DNA of 64,000 nt from Ruminococcus sp. GTDB lineage: Bacteria > Bacillota > Clostridia > Oscillospirales > Acutalibacteraceae. The notes below the pieces were generated by a model. That model ran no database searches. It was not told where the DNA came from and saw only the letters and a list, made by a program, of their open reading frames with translations. The translations under genes and the position numbers were made by a program. Shown in pieces: positions 43,068 to 52,426 of this stretch. The stretch is from positions 148,014-212,013 of the forward strand of contig SFIQ01000003.1 of the NCBI GenBank assembly GCA_004555265.1. The letters run 5' to 3'. Positions within the stretch are counted from its first letter, which is position 1, and each line of letters opens with the position of its first letter.

Positions 43068-46000
43068 ATGGTTTACCGTATTTATGTGGAAAAGAAAAAG
43101 CAGTTTGCCGACGAGGCAAAAACCCTGCTTTGGGATATTCGTTCGCTGTTGATGATTGACAGTGTGACCGATGTGCGGCTGTTTAACCGTTACGATGTGG
43201 AAAATATCGACGAGGATTTGTTCAAAGCGTGCGAAAAAACCGTGTTTTCCGAGCCCCAACTCGACAACACCTATGCGCATCTGCCGCAGACGGACAGCGC
43301 CGTGTTTGCCACGGAATATCTGCCCGGGCAGTTTGACCAGCGTGCAGACTCCTGCGCACAGTGTATTCAAATCGTATCGCAGGGCGACAAGCCGACGGTG
43401 CGCACCGCGAAAGTTTATATGATTTTCGGCAAAGTCACGCCCACAGAACTTGCCGCAATTAAAAAATATGTCATTAACCCCGTGGAAAGCCGCGAAGCGT
43501 CGCTGGATCGCGTGGAAACCTTGCATATGCCGTACACCGTTCCGACCGAGGTGGAAACCTTAACGGGCTTTACTGCCCTTACCGAAACGGAATTGGCGGA
43601 ATTCGTACAGAAATACGCCCTTGCGATGGACAATGCGGACATTGCATTTTGTCAGGACTATTTCAAAAGCGAACACCGCGACCCGACCATTACCGAAATC
43701 CGTATGATTGACACCTATTGGTCGGATCACTGCCGCCACACCACCTTTTTGACCACAATTGACGGTGCCGAAATTGAAGACCCGTCCGTGAAAGCGGCAT
43801 ATGACCGTTATGTTGCCATTCGCAAGGAATTGGGACGCACCAAGCCGCAGAATTTAATGGATTTGGCGACCATCGGCGCACGCTATTTGAAGCACACGGG
43901 GCAACTGAAAAATTTGGACGAGTCCGAGGAAATCAACGCCTGCACCGTGAAAATCAAAGTCGATGTAGACGGCGTTGACGAAGACTGGCTGTTCTTATTT
44001 AAAAACGAAACCCACAACCACCCGACCGAAATTGAGCCGTTCGGCGGCGCGGCGACCTGTATCGGCGGCGCGATTCGCGACCCGCTTTCCGGCCGCGGTT
44101 ATGTGTATCAGGCCATGCGCGTCACCGGCGCGGCAGACCCCTTAAAACCCGTGAAAGACACCATGACCGGCAAACTGCCGCAAAGAAAACTCGTCACCAC
44201 TGCGGCGGCGGGGTATAGTTCTTACGGCAACCAAATCGGTCTTGCCACAGGGCAGGTGGACGAAATCTACCACGAGGGCTATGTTGCCAAGCGTATGGAA
44301 ATCGGCGCGGTGGTCGGCGCGGCGCCTGCGAAAAATGTTCGCCGTGAAGTGCCCGCCCCCGGCGATATTGTTGTGCTGTTGGGCGGCAGAACCGGCCGCG
44401 ACGGTTGCGGCGGCGCGACAGGCTCGTCTAAATCGCACAATCTTTCTTCACTGGAACAATGCGGCGCGGAAGTCCAAAAGGGTAACGCTCCCGAGGAACG
44501 CAAACTGCAAAGACTGTTCCGCAATCCAGAAGCAACCAAACGGATTAAGCGCTGCAATGACTTCGGCGCAGGCGGTGTTTCGGTTGCGATTGGCGAATTG
44601 GCAGACGGCTTACACATTGATTTGAACAAAGTTCCCAAAAAATACGAGGGCTTGGACGGCACGGAACTCGCGATTTCCGAATCGCAGGAGCGTATGGCGG
44701 TTGTGCTCGCACCCGAAGATGTGGACGCATTCTGCGCGCTTGCGGCAGAGGAAAATCTCGAATCCACCGTGGTGGCAACCGTGGTTGCCGAACCGCGTCT
44801 CACCATGGAATGGAACGGCAAAACGATTGTCGATATTTCCCGTGAATTCTTAAACTCCAACGGCGCGGAAAAGCACACACGCATTGCGGTTTCCGCTTTC
44901 CCGACGGTTGAAAAACAAGTCGAGGGCAAAACCAACGCGGAAAAATTCCGTGCACTCGCTTCGGATTTGAATGTCTGCTCGAAACGCGGACTTTCGGAAC
45001 GCTTTGACTCGACCATCGGCGCAAACACGGTGTTGATGCCGTTCGGCGGCAAATATCAGTTGACGCCCGCGCAAAGTATGGCGGCGAAAATCCCCGTATT
45101 GCACGGCGACACCAAAACCTGCTCGGTGATGGCGTGGGGCTACAACCCCTTTATCACCGAGAAAAACCAATACCTCGGCGCGTATCTTGCGGTGGTGGAG
45201 TCGGTTTCCAAGTTAATCGCCACAGGTGCTGACCTTGCAACCTGCTATCTCACTTTCCAAGAATATTTTGAGCGTATGACCGAGGACGCGTCCCGTTGGG
45301 GCAAGCCCGCGGCGGCGCTGTTGGGCGCGTTGACCGCGCAGTTGGAATTGGGGATTGCCTCTATCGGCGGCAAGGACTCGATGAGCGGCACATTTGAAGA
45401 TATTGATGTACCCCCGACGCTCGTGTCCTTTGCGGTGTCCGTCTGCAACAGCGACAACATCATCTCCCCCGAATTCAAACTCCCCGGCTCAAAAGTCTAC
45501 TACATTGCGCCGAAGAAAAATGCAGACGGCACTTTGGACACCGAAAGCCTGCTTTCCGTTTACAAAACCGTGTCGGATTTAATCGCGCAGAAGAAAGTGC
45601 TTTCCGCCTTTACGCCCACCTACGGCGGCATTGCCGAGGGCTTGATGAAAGCCGCGTTCGGCAACCATATCGGCTTTAAACTCGACCGCGCCTTCGCGCA
45701 AGACGCTTTGTATGCTTACCATTACGGCGCGTTTGTATTTGAGGCGGCAGAGGAATTGGAAGGCTTCACGCTTTTGGGCGAAACCACCTATGACTACGCG
45801 CTGAAAATCGGCATTGAAACGATTGATTTGCAAGAAATCTGCGACATATACGAAAACAAACTCGAAAGCGTATTTGCCTGCAACATCGAAACGGACAAAA
45901 CCCCGATTGCGCCGCTTCAATACAAAGCCGAAAGCCGTGTTGCGCCGAAAATCGGCGTGGCGCGCCCGAAAGTGCTTATCCCCGTATTCCCCGGCACAAA

Positions 46001-46628
46001 CTGCGAATATGACACCGCCCGCGCCCTCACCCGCGCAGGGGCTGACCCGAAAATTATGGTCATTCGCAACCTGTCGGCAAAAGATATTGCGGATAGCGTA
46101 GCCGCATTCGCAAAAGAACTCAGCAGTGCACAAATCGTGTTTATCCCCGGTGGGTTCTCCGGCGGCGACGAGCCCGACGGCAGCGGCAAATTCATCACGG
46201 CGTTCTTCCGCAACCCCGCAATCAAAGAAGAAGTCCACAAGTTGTTAAAACAGCGCGACGGCTTAATGGCGGGTATCTGCAACGGCTTCCAGGCGCTTAT
46301 CAAATTGGGTCTTGTGCCGTACGGCGAAATTATCGAGGCAAACGCCGACACGCCGACTTTAACCTTTAACACGATTGGCAGACACCAATCGCGCCTTGTG
46401 AACACCCGCGTCGCGTCGAACAAATCCCCGTGGCTTTCAGGGAGCGAAGTCGGCGACATACACACGGTTGCCATTTCCCACGGCGAAGGGCGTTTCGTCT
46501 GCCCGAAAGACCTCATCGGCACACTGATTGAAAACGGGCAAATCGCCACACAGTATGTGGACGAACACGGACAGCCGACCATGAACATTCGTTACAATCC
46601 CAACGGCTCACTGCTTGCGGTTGAGTGA
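43068..46628 (+). CDS. purL: Phosphoribosylformylglycinamidine synthase, clostridial one-chain type, apparently truncated at the C-terminus
   Basis: 1186 residues. An N-terminal PurS-like part, FGAM synthase catalytic halves (HNHPTEIEPFGGAATCIGGAIRD near 310; GGKDSMSGTF near 765) and a GATase domain with nucleophile Cys in MAGICNGFQAL (~1070). The frame ends at NPNGSLLAVE, before the GHSER-type segment that supplies the glutaminase His and Glu. A matching PurL tail follows in another frame (46621-46704). If real, glutamine-dependent activity should be lost while ammonia-dependent synthesis could remain. Confidence 0.93.
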   Translation: MVYRIYVEKKKQFADEAKTLLWDIRSLLMIDSVTDVRLFNRYDVENIDEDLFKACEKTVFSEPQLDNTYAHLPQTDSAVFATEYLPGQFDQRADSCAQCIQIVSQGDKPTVRTAKVYMIFGKVTPTELAAIKKYVINPVESREASLDRVETLHMPYTVPTEVETLTGFTALTETELAEFVQKYALAMDNADIAFCQDYFKSEHRDPTITEIRMIDTYWSDHCRHTTFLTTIDGAEIEDPSVKAAYDRYVAIRKELGRTKPQNLMDLATIGARYLKHTGQLKNLDESEEINACTVKIKVDVDGVDEDWLFLFKNETHNHPTEIEPFGGAATCIGGAIRDPLSGRGYVYQAMRVTGAADPLKPVKDTMTGKLPQRKLVTTAAAGYSSYGNQIGLATGQVDEIYHEGYVAKRMEIGAVVGAAPAKNVRREVPAPGDIVVLLGGRTGRDGCGGATGSSKSHNLSSLEQCGAEVQKGNAPEERKLQRLFRNPEATKRIKRCNDFGAGGVSVAIGELADGLHIDLNKVPKKYEGLDGTELAISESQERMAVVLAPEDVDAFCALAAEENLESTVVATVVAEPRLTMEWNGKTIVDISREFLNSNGAEKHTRIAVSAFPTVEKQVEGKTNAEKFRALASDLNVCSKRGLSERFDSTIGANTVLMPFGGKYQLTPAQSMAAKIPVLHGDTKTCSVMAWGYNPFITEKNQYLGAYLAVVESVSKLIATGADLATCYLTFQEYFERMTEDASRWGKPAAALLGALTAQLELGIASIGGKDSMSGTFEDIDVPPTLVSFAVSVCNSDNIISPEFKLPGSKVYYIAPKKNADGTLDTESLLSVYKTVSDLIAQKKVLSAFTPTYGGIAEGLMKAAFGNHIGFKLDRAFAQDALYAYHYGAFVFEAAEELEGFTLLGETTYDYALKIGIETIDLQEICDIYENKLESVFACNIETDKTPIAPLQYKAESRVAPKIGVARPKVLIPVFPGTNCEYDTARALTRAGADPKIMVIRNLSAKDIADSVAAFAKELSSAQIVFIPGGFSGGDEPDGSGKFITAFFRNPAIKEEVHKLLKQRDGLMAGICNGFQALIKLGLVPYGEIIEANADTPTLTFNTIGRHQSRLVNTRVASNKSPWLSGSEVGDIHTVAISHGEGRFVCPKDLIGTLIENGQIATQYVDEHGQPTMNIRYNPNGSLLAVE

Positions 46629-46704
46629 CAATGTTTACAAAAATGTCGAGGGCAATAAAGATAACGGTATGTTCAAAAACGCGGTGGCGTATTTTCAGGT
46701 TTAA
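46621..46704 (+). pseudogene. Out-of-frame remnant of the PurL C-terminus
   Basis: The +1 frame reads DNVYKNVEGNKDNGMF and then AVAYFQV before a TAA. This resembles the last ~26 residues of clostridial PurL (pattern YKN-x-G-x-x-D-x-x-x-F-x-x-AV-x-YF). Between the purL stop and this tail about 20 codons, not a multiple of three bases, are missing. Confidence 0.7.
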
Positions 46705-46719
46705 GATTGATTAAACGAT

Positions 46720-46758
46720 AAAACGACCGAGAGGCAGATGCCTTTCGGTCGTTTTTCG
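46720..46758. terminator. Terminator of the purine operon
   Basis: Stem AAAACGACCGA/TCGGTCGTTTT with inner pairing, T-run on the plus strand and A-run on the other; shared with the converging hypothetical gene. Confidence 0.88.
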
Positions 46759-46841
46759 TTTAAACGGTTATTTCCCGATTCTTAATCCCTTGAAAAATAT
46801 ATCCTGTATCAATCGAATCGTAAAGCTCAATAAAAAAGTTA

Positions 46842-47789
46842 TCATTCTCTATCCCTCTGCTTATCCATATCAAAACCGATTTGCCAAAAGCACATATCCA
46901 TCAATTTCATCGGTGTATATAAATCCAACGGAATTTCCGTTTTCGCACAAGCGCTGTTGATAATGTTTTCATATTGCATAAAGTAATCCCACAAGCCGGT
47001 CAAAGATTTTGCGTTGAATGTTGCTGAAATCCCGTATTTCTTGACCGCATTTTTAAAATAGCGGTCATAAGCCGGTACGCAACCGAATATCCCCAACAAA
47101 ATTTTTGTGACCAATGTTTCGGAAACTTTGTGTTCCCCATACCCTGTACGCACCACTTCTGCCGCTTGCATCACCAAATCAATATTCGGTATATTTTCCG
47201 TAAAAAGTGCGGCATACTCTACGGCACAAAGCTTTGCAACAACCTCTTTATGTATCAAATAGTCATTTTGAAATAAAAAAGAATTACGAAGCATTCCCCA
47301 ACTTGCTAAATACCAAGCCAAATGCAAACACAAATATTCTGTTTTAGACGGGTCAGACCAATTTTCGGCAAACGCACGCCGACAATGCTCCCAAGACAAA
47401 TAGCGAGTATGTTCCCCCTGTTTTGTTGTGCAATAATACTTTTGCATTTCCGAAACAGCAGTTTGTATATCTAATGTGCAAATTTGCGGTTTTGAACGGC
47501 GGTTTCTCGTTGGCGTGTTTTGTTTTATAACTTCGTTTTTTTCGGATTTTTTTATGAAAACAACACACTGCTTTTGTATATCCGCAGATACAGTATACCC
47601 TGCATTATACCAACTCTTACTTTGACTATGGTATGCACCGTTATCCCAACATGCTGGGTACTGAAAAGCCGATTCCGGTAGTTTGTTCATTCCGCAAATT
47701 TGTGCAATTTCCGCAAAAGATAATTGCAATCTTTCTTTCCCGCAATCGCACAAATAATCTTGTAACGCCTGATATTTATAAGTACGCAT
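46842..47789 (-). CDS. Hypothetical protein: DUF7662-like N-terminus fused to an uncharacterised helical domain
   Basis: 315 residues from the ATG at 47789 (GGAGG eight bases upstream). Residues ~1-75 (LSFAEIAQICGMNKLPESAF, then ACWDN, HSQSKSWYNAGYTV) resemble DUF7662. A basic linker (~90-105) joins a helical domain marked by WSDPSKTEYLCLHLAWYLAS and LGIFGCVPAYDRYFKN. Codon use and base composition are AT-richer than the flanking purine genes, suggesting transfer. Function unknown; both modules are, to my recollection, seen singly in accessory regions. Confidence 0.7.
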   Translation of the reverse strand: MRTYKYQALQDYLCDCGKERLQLSFAEIAQICGMNKLPESAFQYPACWDNGAYHSQSKSWYNAGYTVSADIQKQCVVFIKKSEKNEVIKQNTPTRNRRSKPQICTLDIQTAVSEMQKYYCTTKQGEHTRYLSWEHCRRAFAENWSDPSKTEYLCLHLAWYLASWGMLRNSFLFQNDYLIHKEVVAKLCAVEYAALFTENIPNIDLVMQAAEVVRTGYGEHKVSETLVTKILLGIFGCVPAYDRYFKNAVKKYGISATFNAKSLTGLWDYFMQYENIINSACAKTEIPLDLYTPMKLMDMCFWQIGFDMDKQRDRE

Positions 47790-47895
47790 ATAAAGTTCCT
47801 CCCCGTTTTTCATAGTTTAGCACGATTGCTTTTCATTGTCTATCAAACCCTATGCACAAAGTCCTGTTTTTTGGACTTTTGTTAACGCCTATACA

Positions 47896-47940
47896 CACCC
47901 GTCATTTCCGAAAATTCGGAAACGGCGGGGTGCTTTTTTA
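47896..47940 (+). terminator. Plus-strand terminator with no gene upstream
   Basis: Stem CACCC...TTTCCG/CGGAAA...GGGTG followed by T7. No plus-strand gene lies before it, so it is a leftover or ends an unrecognised small RNA. Confidence 0.6.
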
Positions 47941-47952
47941 ATTTTGTATATG

Positions 47953-48110
47953 CTTACCAATTTTCCACATAGCGGTGCAGGGCGTTTTCAATGCCGCACG
48001 CAACGCTGTTCGGGTCGTCCATCAGTTTGTCACAGCCCACGCGGAACACCATCACGCCGCCAGCGCCGGTGCACAGAACAACCCCCTGTGCGTTTTGGGC
48101 GCTTTGAAAA
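47953..48110 (-). pseudogene. Possible C-terminal gene fragment
   Basis: A minus-strand frame reads VVLCTGAGGVMVFRVGCDKL and ends NALHRYVENW, protein-like in composition, with no start or N-terminal part. Its origin is not recognised. The interval 47790-48297 otherwise holds only the stray terminator, the promoter at 48148 and its leader. Confidence 0.3.
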
Positions 48111-48147
48111 AAATATGTTTTTTCCGAAAAAAAGTTTTTTCGCACCC

Positions 48148-48176
48148 TTGATTTTTACCATGACATTCTGTATAAT
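48148..48176 (+). promoter_or_regulatory. Sigma-A promoter of the DUF1846 gene
   Basis: TTGATT, 17-base spacer, TATAAT. Confidence 0.75.
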
Positions 48177-48209
48177 GAATAGTGTCACACTTCGGCGTTG
48201 TGGTGGAAG

Positions 48210-48237
48210 CACACCGACGAGGTGTGTTTTTGTATTT
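48210..48237 (+). terminator. Attenuator-like hairpin in the DUF1846 leader
   Basis: CACACC/GGTGTG with a five-base loop followed by a T-rich tract, between promoter and start codon. Upstream GTCACAC could pair with GTGTG as an alternative fold. Confidence 0.5.
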
Positions 48238-48297
48238 TTGAGGTATTTTTACAAGGCACCGAAAACACAAAATACAGATGTGCAGGAGAAAGAGAAA

Positions 48298-49779
48298 GTG
48301 AAAATCGGTTTTGACAATGACAAGTATTTAAAAACGCAATCTGCCCATATCCGCGAGCGCATTACCTCGTTCGGCGGCAAGTTGTATTTGGAATTCGGCG
48401 GTAAAATTTTTGACGATTACCACGCCTCGCGCGTGTTGCCGGGTTTTTTGCCCGACAGCAAAATGAAAATGCTGTTGGAACTGCGCGACGAAGCGGAAAT
48501 CATTATTGCCATTTGCGCCAACGATATTGAAAAAAGCAAGGTGCGCGGCGACATCGGCATTACTTATGACCAAGATATTTTGCGTTTGATTGACATATAC
48601 ACCTCGTTCGGGCTTTCGGTCTGCGGTGTTGTCATGACGCAGTTCGGCGGGCAGCAAAGCGCCGTTGCATTTGAAGAAAAACTCAAAAAACTCGGCGTGC
48701 GCGTATACCGTCACTACACGATTGAGGGCTATCCTGCCAATATTCCGCTGATTGTCAGCGACGAGGGATTTGGCAAAAACGATTATATCGAAACCACGCG
48801 TTCGCTTGTGGTGGTGACCGCTCCGGGGCCGGGCAGCGGCAAAATGGCGGTTTGTCTTTCGCAACTGTATCACGAGCACAAACGCGGCGTGCAGGCGGGC
48901 TATGCCAAATTCGAGACCTTCCCGATTTGGAATTTGCCGTTAAAGCATCCCGTCAACCTCGCCTATGAGGCGGCAACCACCGATTTAAACGATGTCAATA
49001 TGATTGACCCCTTTCATTTGGAAGCCTACGGCGAGACAACGGTCAATTATAACCGCGACATTGAGATTTTCCCCGTGCTCAACACAATTTTTGAACGGAT
49101 TTTCGGCACTTCGCCGTATAAATCCCCTACCGACATGGGCGTCAATATGGCGGGCAACTGCATTATTGACGATACAGTTTGCTGTGAGGCGTCACGCCAA
49201 GAGGTCATTCGCCGCTATTACAAAGCCTTAGTCGCCGCAAAAAACGGCGAAGCGGTACAAAACGAGATTTTCGCCTTAGAAGTGTTAATGAAGCAGTTGG
49301 GCGTGACGGCGGAATACCGCCGCTGTGTGCAGCCCGCGTTGGCGGCAACTGAAAAAACAGGACAACCTGCCGCGGCTATGGAGCTGCCCGACGGAAAAAT
49401 TGTTGTCGGCAAAACAAGTAATCTTTTGGGCGCCTCCTCCGCGCTGATTTTAAACGCACTCAAAGCGCTGGCGGGTATCAATTCCGAAATTGACTTGGTG
49501 TCCCCCGTGGTCATTGAACCGATTCAGGACTTAAAGGTCAACCATTTGGGCAACAAGAATCCGCGACTGCACACCGACGAGGTGCTGTTGGCGCTCTCCA
49601 TTTCCGCGGCGACCAATCCGACCGCCGAAAAGGCCATGCAAGCGCTCTCACTCCTGCGCGGATGCGAAATGCATTCTACCGTCATTTTGTCGGAGGTGGA
49701 TTTGCACACCTTTTCAAAACTCGGTGTGCTTGTCACCTGTGAGCCGGCGCGGCAAACCAATTCGCTGTATCACAAATAA
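48298..49779 (+). CDS. DUF1846 family protein
   Basis: 493 residues from a GTG start with AGGAG nine bases upstream; longer in-frame starts would include the promoter. Covers the whole DUF1846 family: GFDNDKYLKTQSAHIRERI, VVVTAPGPGSGKMAVCLSQLYHEH (P-loop-like) and NLGNKNPRLHTDEVL-type C-terminus (here NHLGNKNPRLHTDEVLLAL). Members form large oligomers; the function is unknown. Followed 66 bp later by pyrG. Confidence 0.88.
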   Translation: MKIGFDNDKYLKTQSAHIRERITSFGGKLYLEFGGKIFDDYHASRVLPGFLPDSKMKMLLELRDEAEIIIAICANDIEKSKVRGDIGITYDQDILRLIDIYTSFGLSVCGVVMTQFGGQQSAVAFEEKLKKLGVRVYRHYTIEGYPANIPLIVSDEGFGKNDYIETTRSLVVVTAPGPGSGKMAVCLSQLYHEHKRGVQAGYAKFETFPIWNLPLKHPVNLAYEAATTDLNDVNMIDPFHLEAYGETTVNYNRDIEIFPVLNTIFERIFGTSPYKSPTDMGVNMAGNCIIDDTVCCEASRQEVIRRYYKALVAAKNGEAVQNEIFALEVLMKQLGVTAEYRRCVQPALAATEKTGQPAAAMELPDGKIVVGKTSNLLGASSALILNALKALAGINSEIDLVSPVVIEPIQDLKVNHLGNKNPRLHTDEVLLALSISAATNPTAEKAMQALSLLRGCEMHSTVILSEVDLHTFSKLGVLVTCEPARQTNSLYHK

Positions 49780-49845
49780 TCGCAATATGCAATATTAAAA
49801 TGAAATGGGTAAATCACTGCAATTTTTGCAAAAGGGGACTTTTTT

Positions 49846-51456
49846 ATGGCAGCAAAGTACATTTTCGTCACAGGCGGCGTGGTTTCGGGTCTCGGCAAGG
49901 GCATTACCGCCGCTTCGCTCGGCAGGCTTTTGAAGGATCGCGGGCTTTCGGTAACGGTTATCAAATTAGACCCGTATTTGAACATTGACCCCGGCACGAT
50001 GAACCCGATTCAGCACGGCGAGGTCTTTGTGACCGACGACGGCGCGGAAACCGATTTGGATTTGGGGCATTACGAACGGTTTATTGATGTTTCCTTAACC
50101 AAAAACAGTTCGTGCACCTCGGGCAGTGTGTATTACAATGTGCTGTCTAACGAACGCAAAGGCGTTTACGGCGGGCAAACCATTCAGATTATTCCGCATA
50201 TCACCAATGAAATCAAACGCCGAATCGCCTTAAACGAGGTCGAAGGCATTGATATTGTGTTGGTCGAAATCGGCGGCACGGTGGGCGATATTGAAAGCCA
50301 GCCGTTTTTGGAGGCCATTCGCCAATTCGCACAGGAGCGCTCCGGAGACTGCATGTTTGTGCATGTCACCTTGGTCCCGTTCCTCGGCGCGTCTATGGAA
50401 CTGAAAACCAAACCGACACAGCACTCCGTCAAAGAATTGTTGGGCATCGGCATTCGTCCCGATGTGATTGTGTTGCGCACCGAGCACGAAATTGGGCAGG
50501 ATATTAAAGACAAAATTGCACTGTTCTGCAATGTGCCGTCACGCAATGTGATTGAAAACCGCGATATGCCCACGCTGTACGAAATCCCCGTAGAACTCGA
50601 AAAAGAAGGCATTGCCGATATTGTTGTGGAGCGTTTGGGGCTGCAATGCGGCGAGCCCGACCACACGGATTGGCTTCGTATGATGCAGAAAAACGCCACC
50701 TTGAAAAAGCAGGTCAACATAGCGCTTGTCGGCAAATATGTGGAACTGCATGACTCATATTTGAGCGTGAACGAGGCGTTAAAGCACGGCGGGTTAGACC
50801 ACGATGCGCGCGTACACATTGATTGGGTGGACTCCGAAACCATCACCGATGAAAATGTTGCGGAAATCCTGAAAGACGCAGACGGCATTCTCGTTCCCGG
50901 CGGATTCGGTACGCGCGGTATTCCCGGCAAAATCTGCGCGGCAAAATATGCGCGTGAAAACAAAGTCCCCTACCTCGGCATTTGCTTGGGATTGCAAATC
51001 GCCGTCATTGAATTTGCACGCAATGTGCTGGGACTCAAAGACGCCAACACCACCGAAATCGACCCTGACACCGCAAATCCCGTGATTTACCTGATGCCCG
51101 ACCAATACGATGTCACCAATCTCGGCGGCACGATGCGTTTGGGGCAATACCCGTGTATGCTGGATGAAAACTCCAAAGCCTATGCGGCATACGGGCAGCA
51201 ACTCATTCACGAGCGCCACCGCCACCGCTATGAGGTCAACAACGATTACCGCGAGGCGTTGGAAGCAAACGGTATGCACATCTGCGGCGTTTCGCCGGAC
51301 AAACATATTGTAGAAATGGTGGAACTGCGCGACCACCCGTGGTTCGTAGCGTCGCAGGCACACCCCGAATTCAAATCCCGCCCGACGCGCCCGCATCCCC
51401 TCTTTTCGGGGCTTATCGGTGCCGCCGTGGCATACAGAGAACAGAAAAACAAATAA
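49846..51456 (+). CDS. pyrG: CTP synthase
   Basis: 536 residues. The synthase domain has the P-loop GGVVSGLGKGITAASLG and DPYLNIDPGTMNP; the GATase domain has PGGFG, the nucleophile Cys in LGICLGLQIAV (~382) and the closing HPEFKSRP. Makes CTP from UTP and glutamine. Followed by a strong terminator. A degenerate copy of its 3' end is at 53580-53655. Confidence 0.97.
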   Translation: MAAKYIFVTGGVVSGLGKGITAASLGRLLKDRGLSVTVIKLDPYLNIDPGTMNPIQHGEVFVTDDGAETDLDLGHYERFIDVSLTKNSSCTSGSVYYNVLSNERKGVYGGQTIQIIPHITNEIKRRIALNEVEGIDIVLVEIGGTVGDIESQPFLEAIRQFAQERSGDCMFVHVTLVPFLGASMELKTKPTQHSVKELLGIGIRPDVIVLRTEHEIGQDIKDKIALFCNVPSRNVIENRDMPTLYEIPVELEKEGIADIVVERLGLQCGEPDHTDWLRMMQKNATLKKQVNIALVGKYVELHDSYLSVNEALKHGGLDHDARVHIDWVDSETITDENVAEILKDADGILVPGGFGTRGIPGKICAAKYARENKVPYLGICLGLQIAVIEFARNVLGLKDANTTEIDPDTANPVIYLMPDQYDVTNLGGTMRLGQYPCMLDENSKAYAAYGQQLIHERHRHRYEVNNDYREALEANGMHICGVSPDKHIVEMVELRDHPWFVASQAHPEFKSRPTRPHPLFSGLIGAAVAYREQKNK

Positions 51457-51464
51457 ACAGCGCA

Positions 51465-51502
51465 AACAACGCCCACAGTCCAAAAGACTGTGGGCGTTGT
51501 TT
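51465..51502 (+). terminator. pyrG terminator
   Basis: Sixteen-bp perfect stem AACAACGCCCACAGTC/GACTGTGGGCGTTGTT, five-base loop. A second copy is at 53621-53655. Confidence 0.92.
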
Positions 51503-51522
51503 TCATAACGGATTTAGATCCC

Positions 51523-51962
51523 TTACTGCACACCGTTTTGATATTGCTTATACATTTTATCGGCTTTTGCAAACGCCATAACACCGGATACGCCGGCGAG
51601 GATCCACAACCAGCCGCCGAAATTTCCGGTTATCGCCAATGTATATGCAACCTCTACCACGGCGGCAATCAGCAATAAAATTGCACATATTTTGCTTTTG
51701 CCTAAATGCATTCCAAGCGCCAAGCCCAATAAAATCGCAACATCAATTAACCCGAGTGGATAGCCTAAAACAAGGTTTGCCACCGCAGAAATTCCGGCGC
51801 AAGCATACGCGAGAATCGAAGCGCTTCGCAGGGATTTTCGCACCTCTTCCGGCGCAAATCGGGTAAGAAAGTCCTTGAAATCCACGCTCCTGTTGCCGCC
51901 CCGCAATTTGTACAGAATTGACTGTTTTCCGGTATTTGCGCATTACATCTTGGACACAACAT
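51523..51962 (-). pseudogene. Zinc-ribbon membrane protein, frameshifted after the zinc ribbon
   Basis: From the ATG at 51962 (AAGGAG upstream) the frame gives MLCPRCNAQIPENSQFCTNC, a zinc ribbon. At the G4 run near 51895 the frame must shift to reach NRSVDFKDFLTRFAPEEV and ~100 residues with three or four membrane segments ending at 51523. One more G would fuse them into a 146-residue protein of the common zinc-ribbon-plus-membrane type. Third gene of a minus-strand cassette. Confidence 0.7.
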
Positions 51963-52003
51963 AATTCTTTCTCCTTTTCTTAAACAGATTGCATATACGC
52001 CGT

Positions 52004-52411
52004 CTATCTTCTCAAGGTTTCTTGAGCGGATATATTCGGCGGTAACTGAAACCGCATTCCATCCTGTAAAGGCTGTGCACCGAATTGCATACACAACGCT
52101 TCAATCTGTGCAACAGTCTTTTTCAACTGTGCACGCGGAATGGATAGTCCAAATGTATCCAAGCCGATTTCTCCTACAAAAGCGCCCGGAACAATCGCAT
52201 ATTTCATCCATGCTTCTACACGAATGCCGCCTTGGAAAAAGGTTATTTTCAAGAATTTCGGCGCAAGGAAAAAACCGTTTCCTTTTTGAAAAACCTGTTC
52301 CCCATTCACAATGGCCGACTGGAATTGGTTGGAGCGCAGATATTGTTCTGTCGCATTGCGCAACGGCTCAATCGAGCCGTTATACATAAAATCTTTTACT
52401 GTTCTCGGCAT
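52004..52411 (-). CDS. Hypothetical protein between two zinc-ribbon genes
   Basis: 135 residues, soluble, alpha/beta with a central beta-rich stretch (KGNGFFLAPKFLKITF, then VRVEAWMKYAIV-like GIRVEAWMKYAIVPGAFVG). Family not recognised. It lies 15 bp after the TM2 gene and 42 bp before the next, so the three are probably one operon. Confidence 0.7.
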   Translation of the reverse strand: MPRTVKDFMYNGSIEPLRNATEQYLRSNQFQSAIVNGEQVFQKGNGFFLAPKFLKITFFQGGIRVEAWMKYAIVPGAFVGEIGLDTFGLSIPRAQLKKTVAQIEALCMQFGAQPLQDGMRFQLPPNISAQETLRR

Positions 52412-52426
52412 ATGGCATCTCCCGTT

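Noticed and set aside
47836..48297. Long N-terminal extension of the DUF1846 protein
   Set aside because: It would include a consensus promoter and hairpin; family alignment by eye begins at the GTG at 48298.
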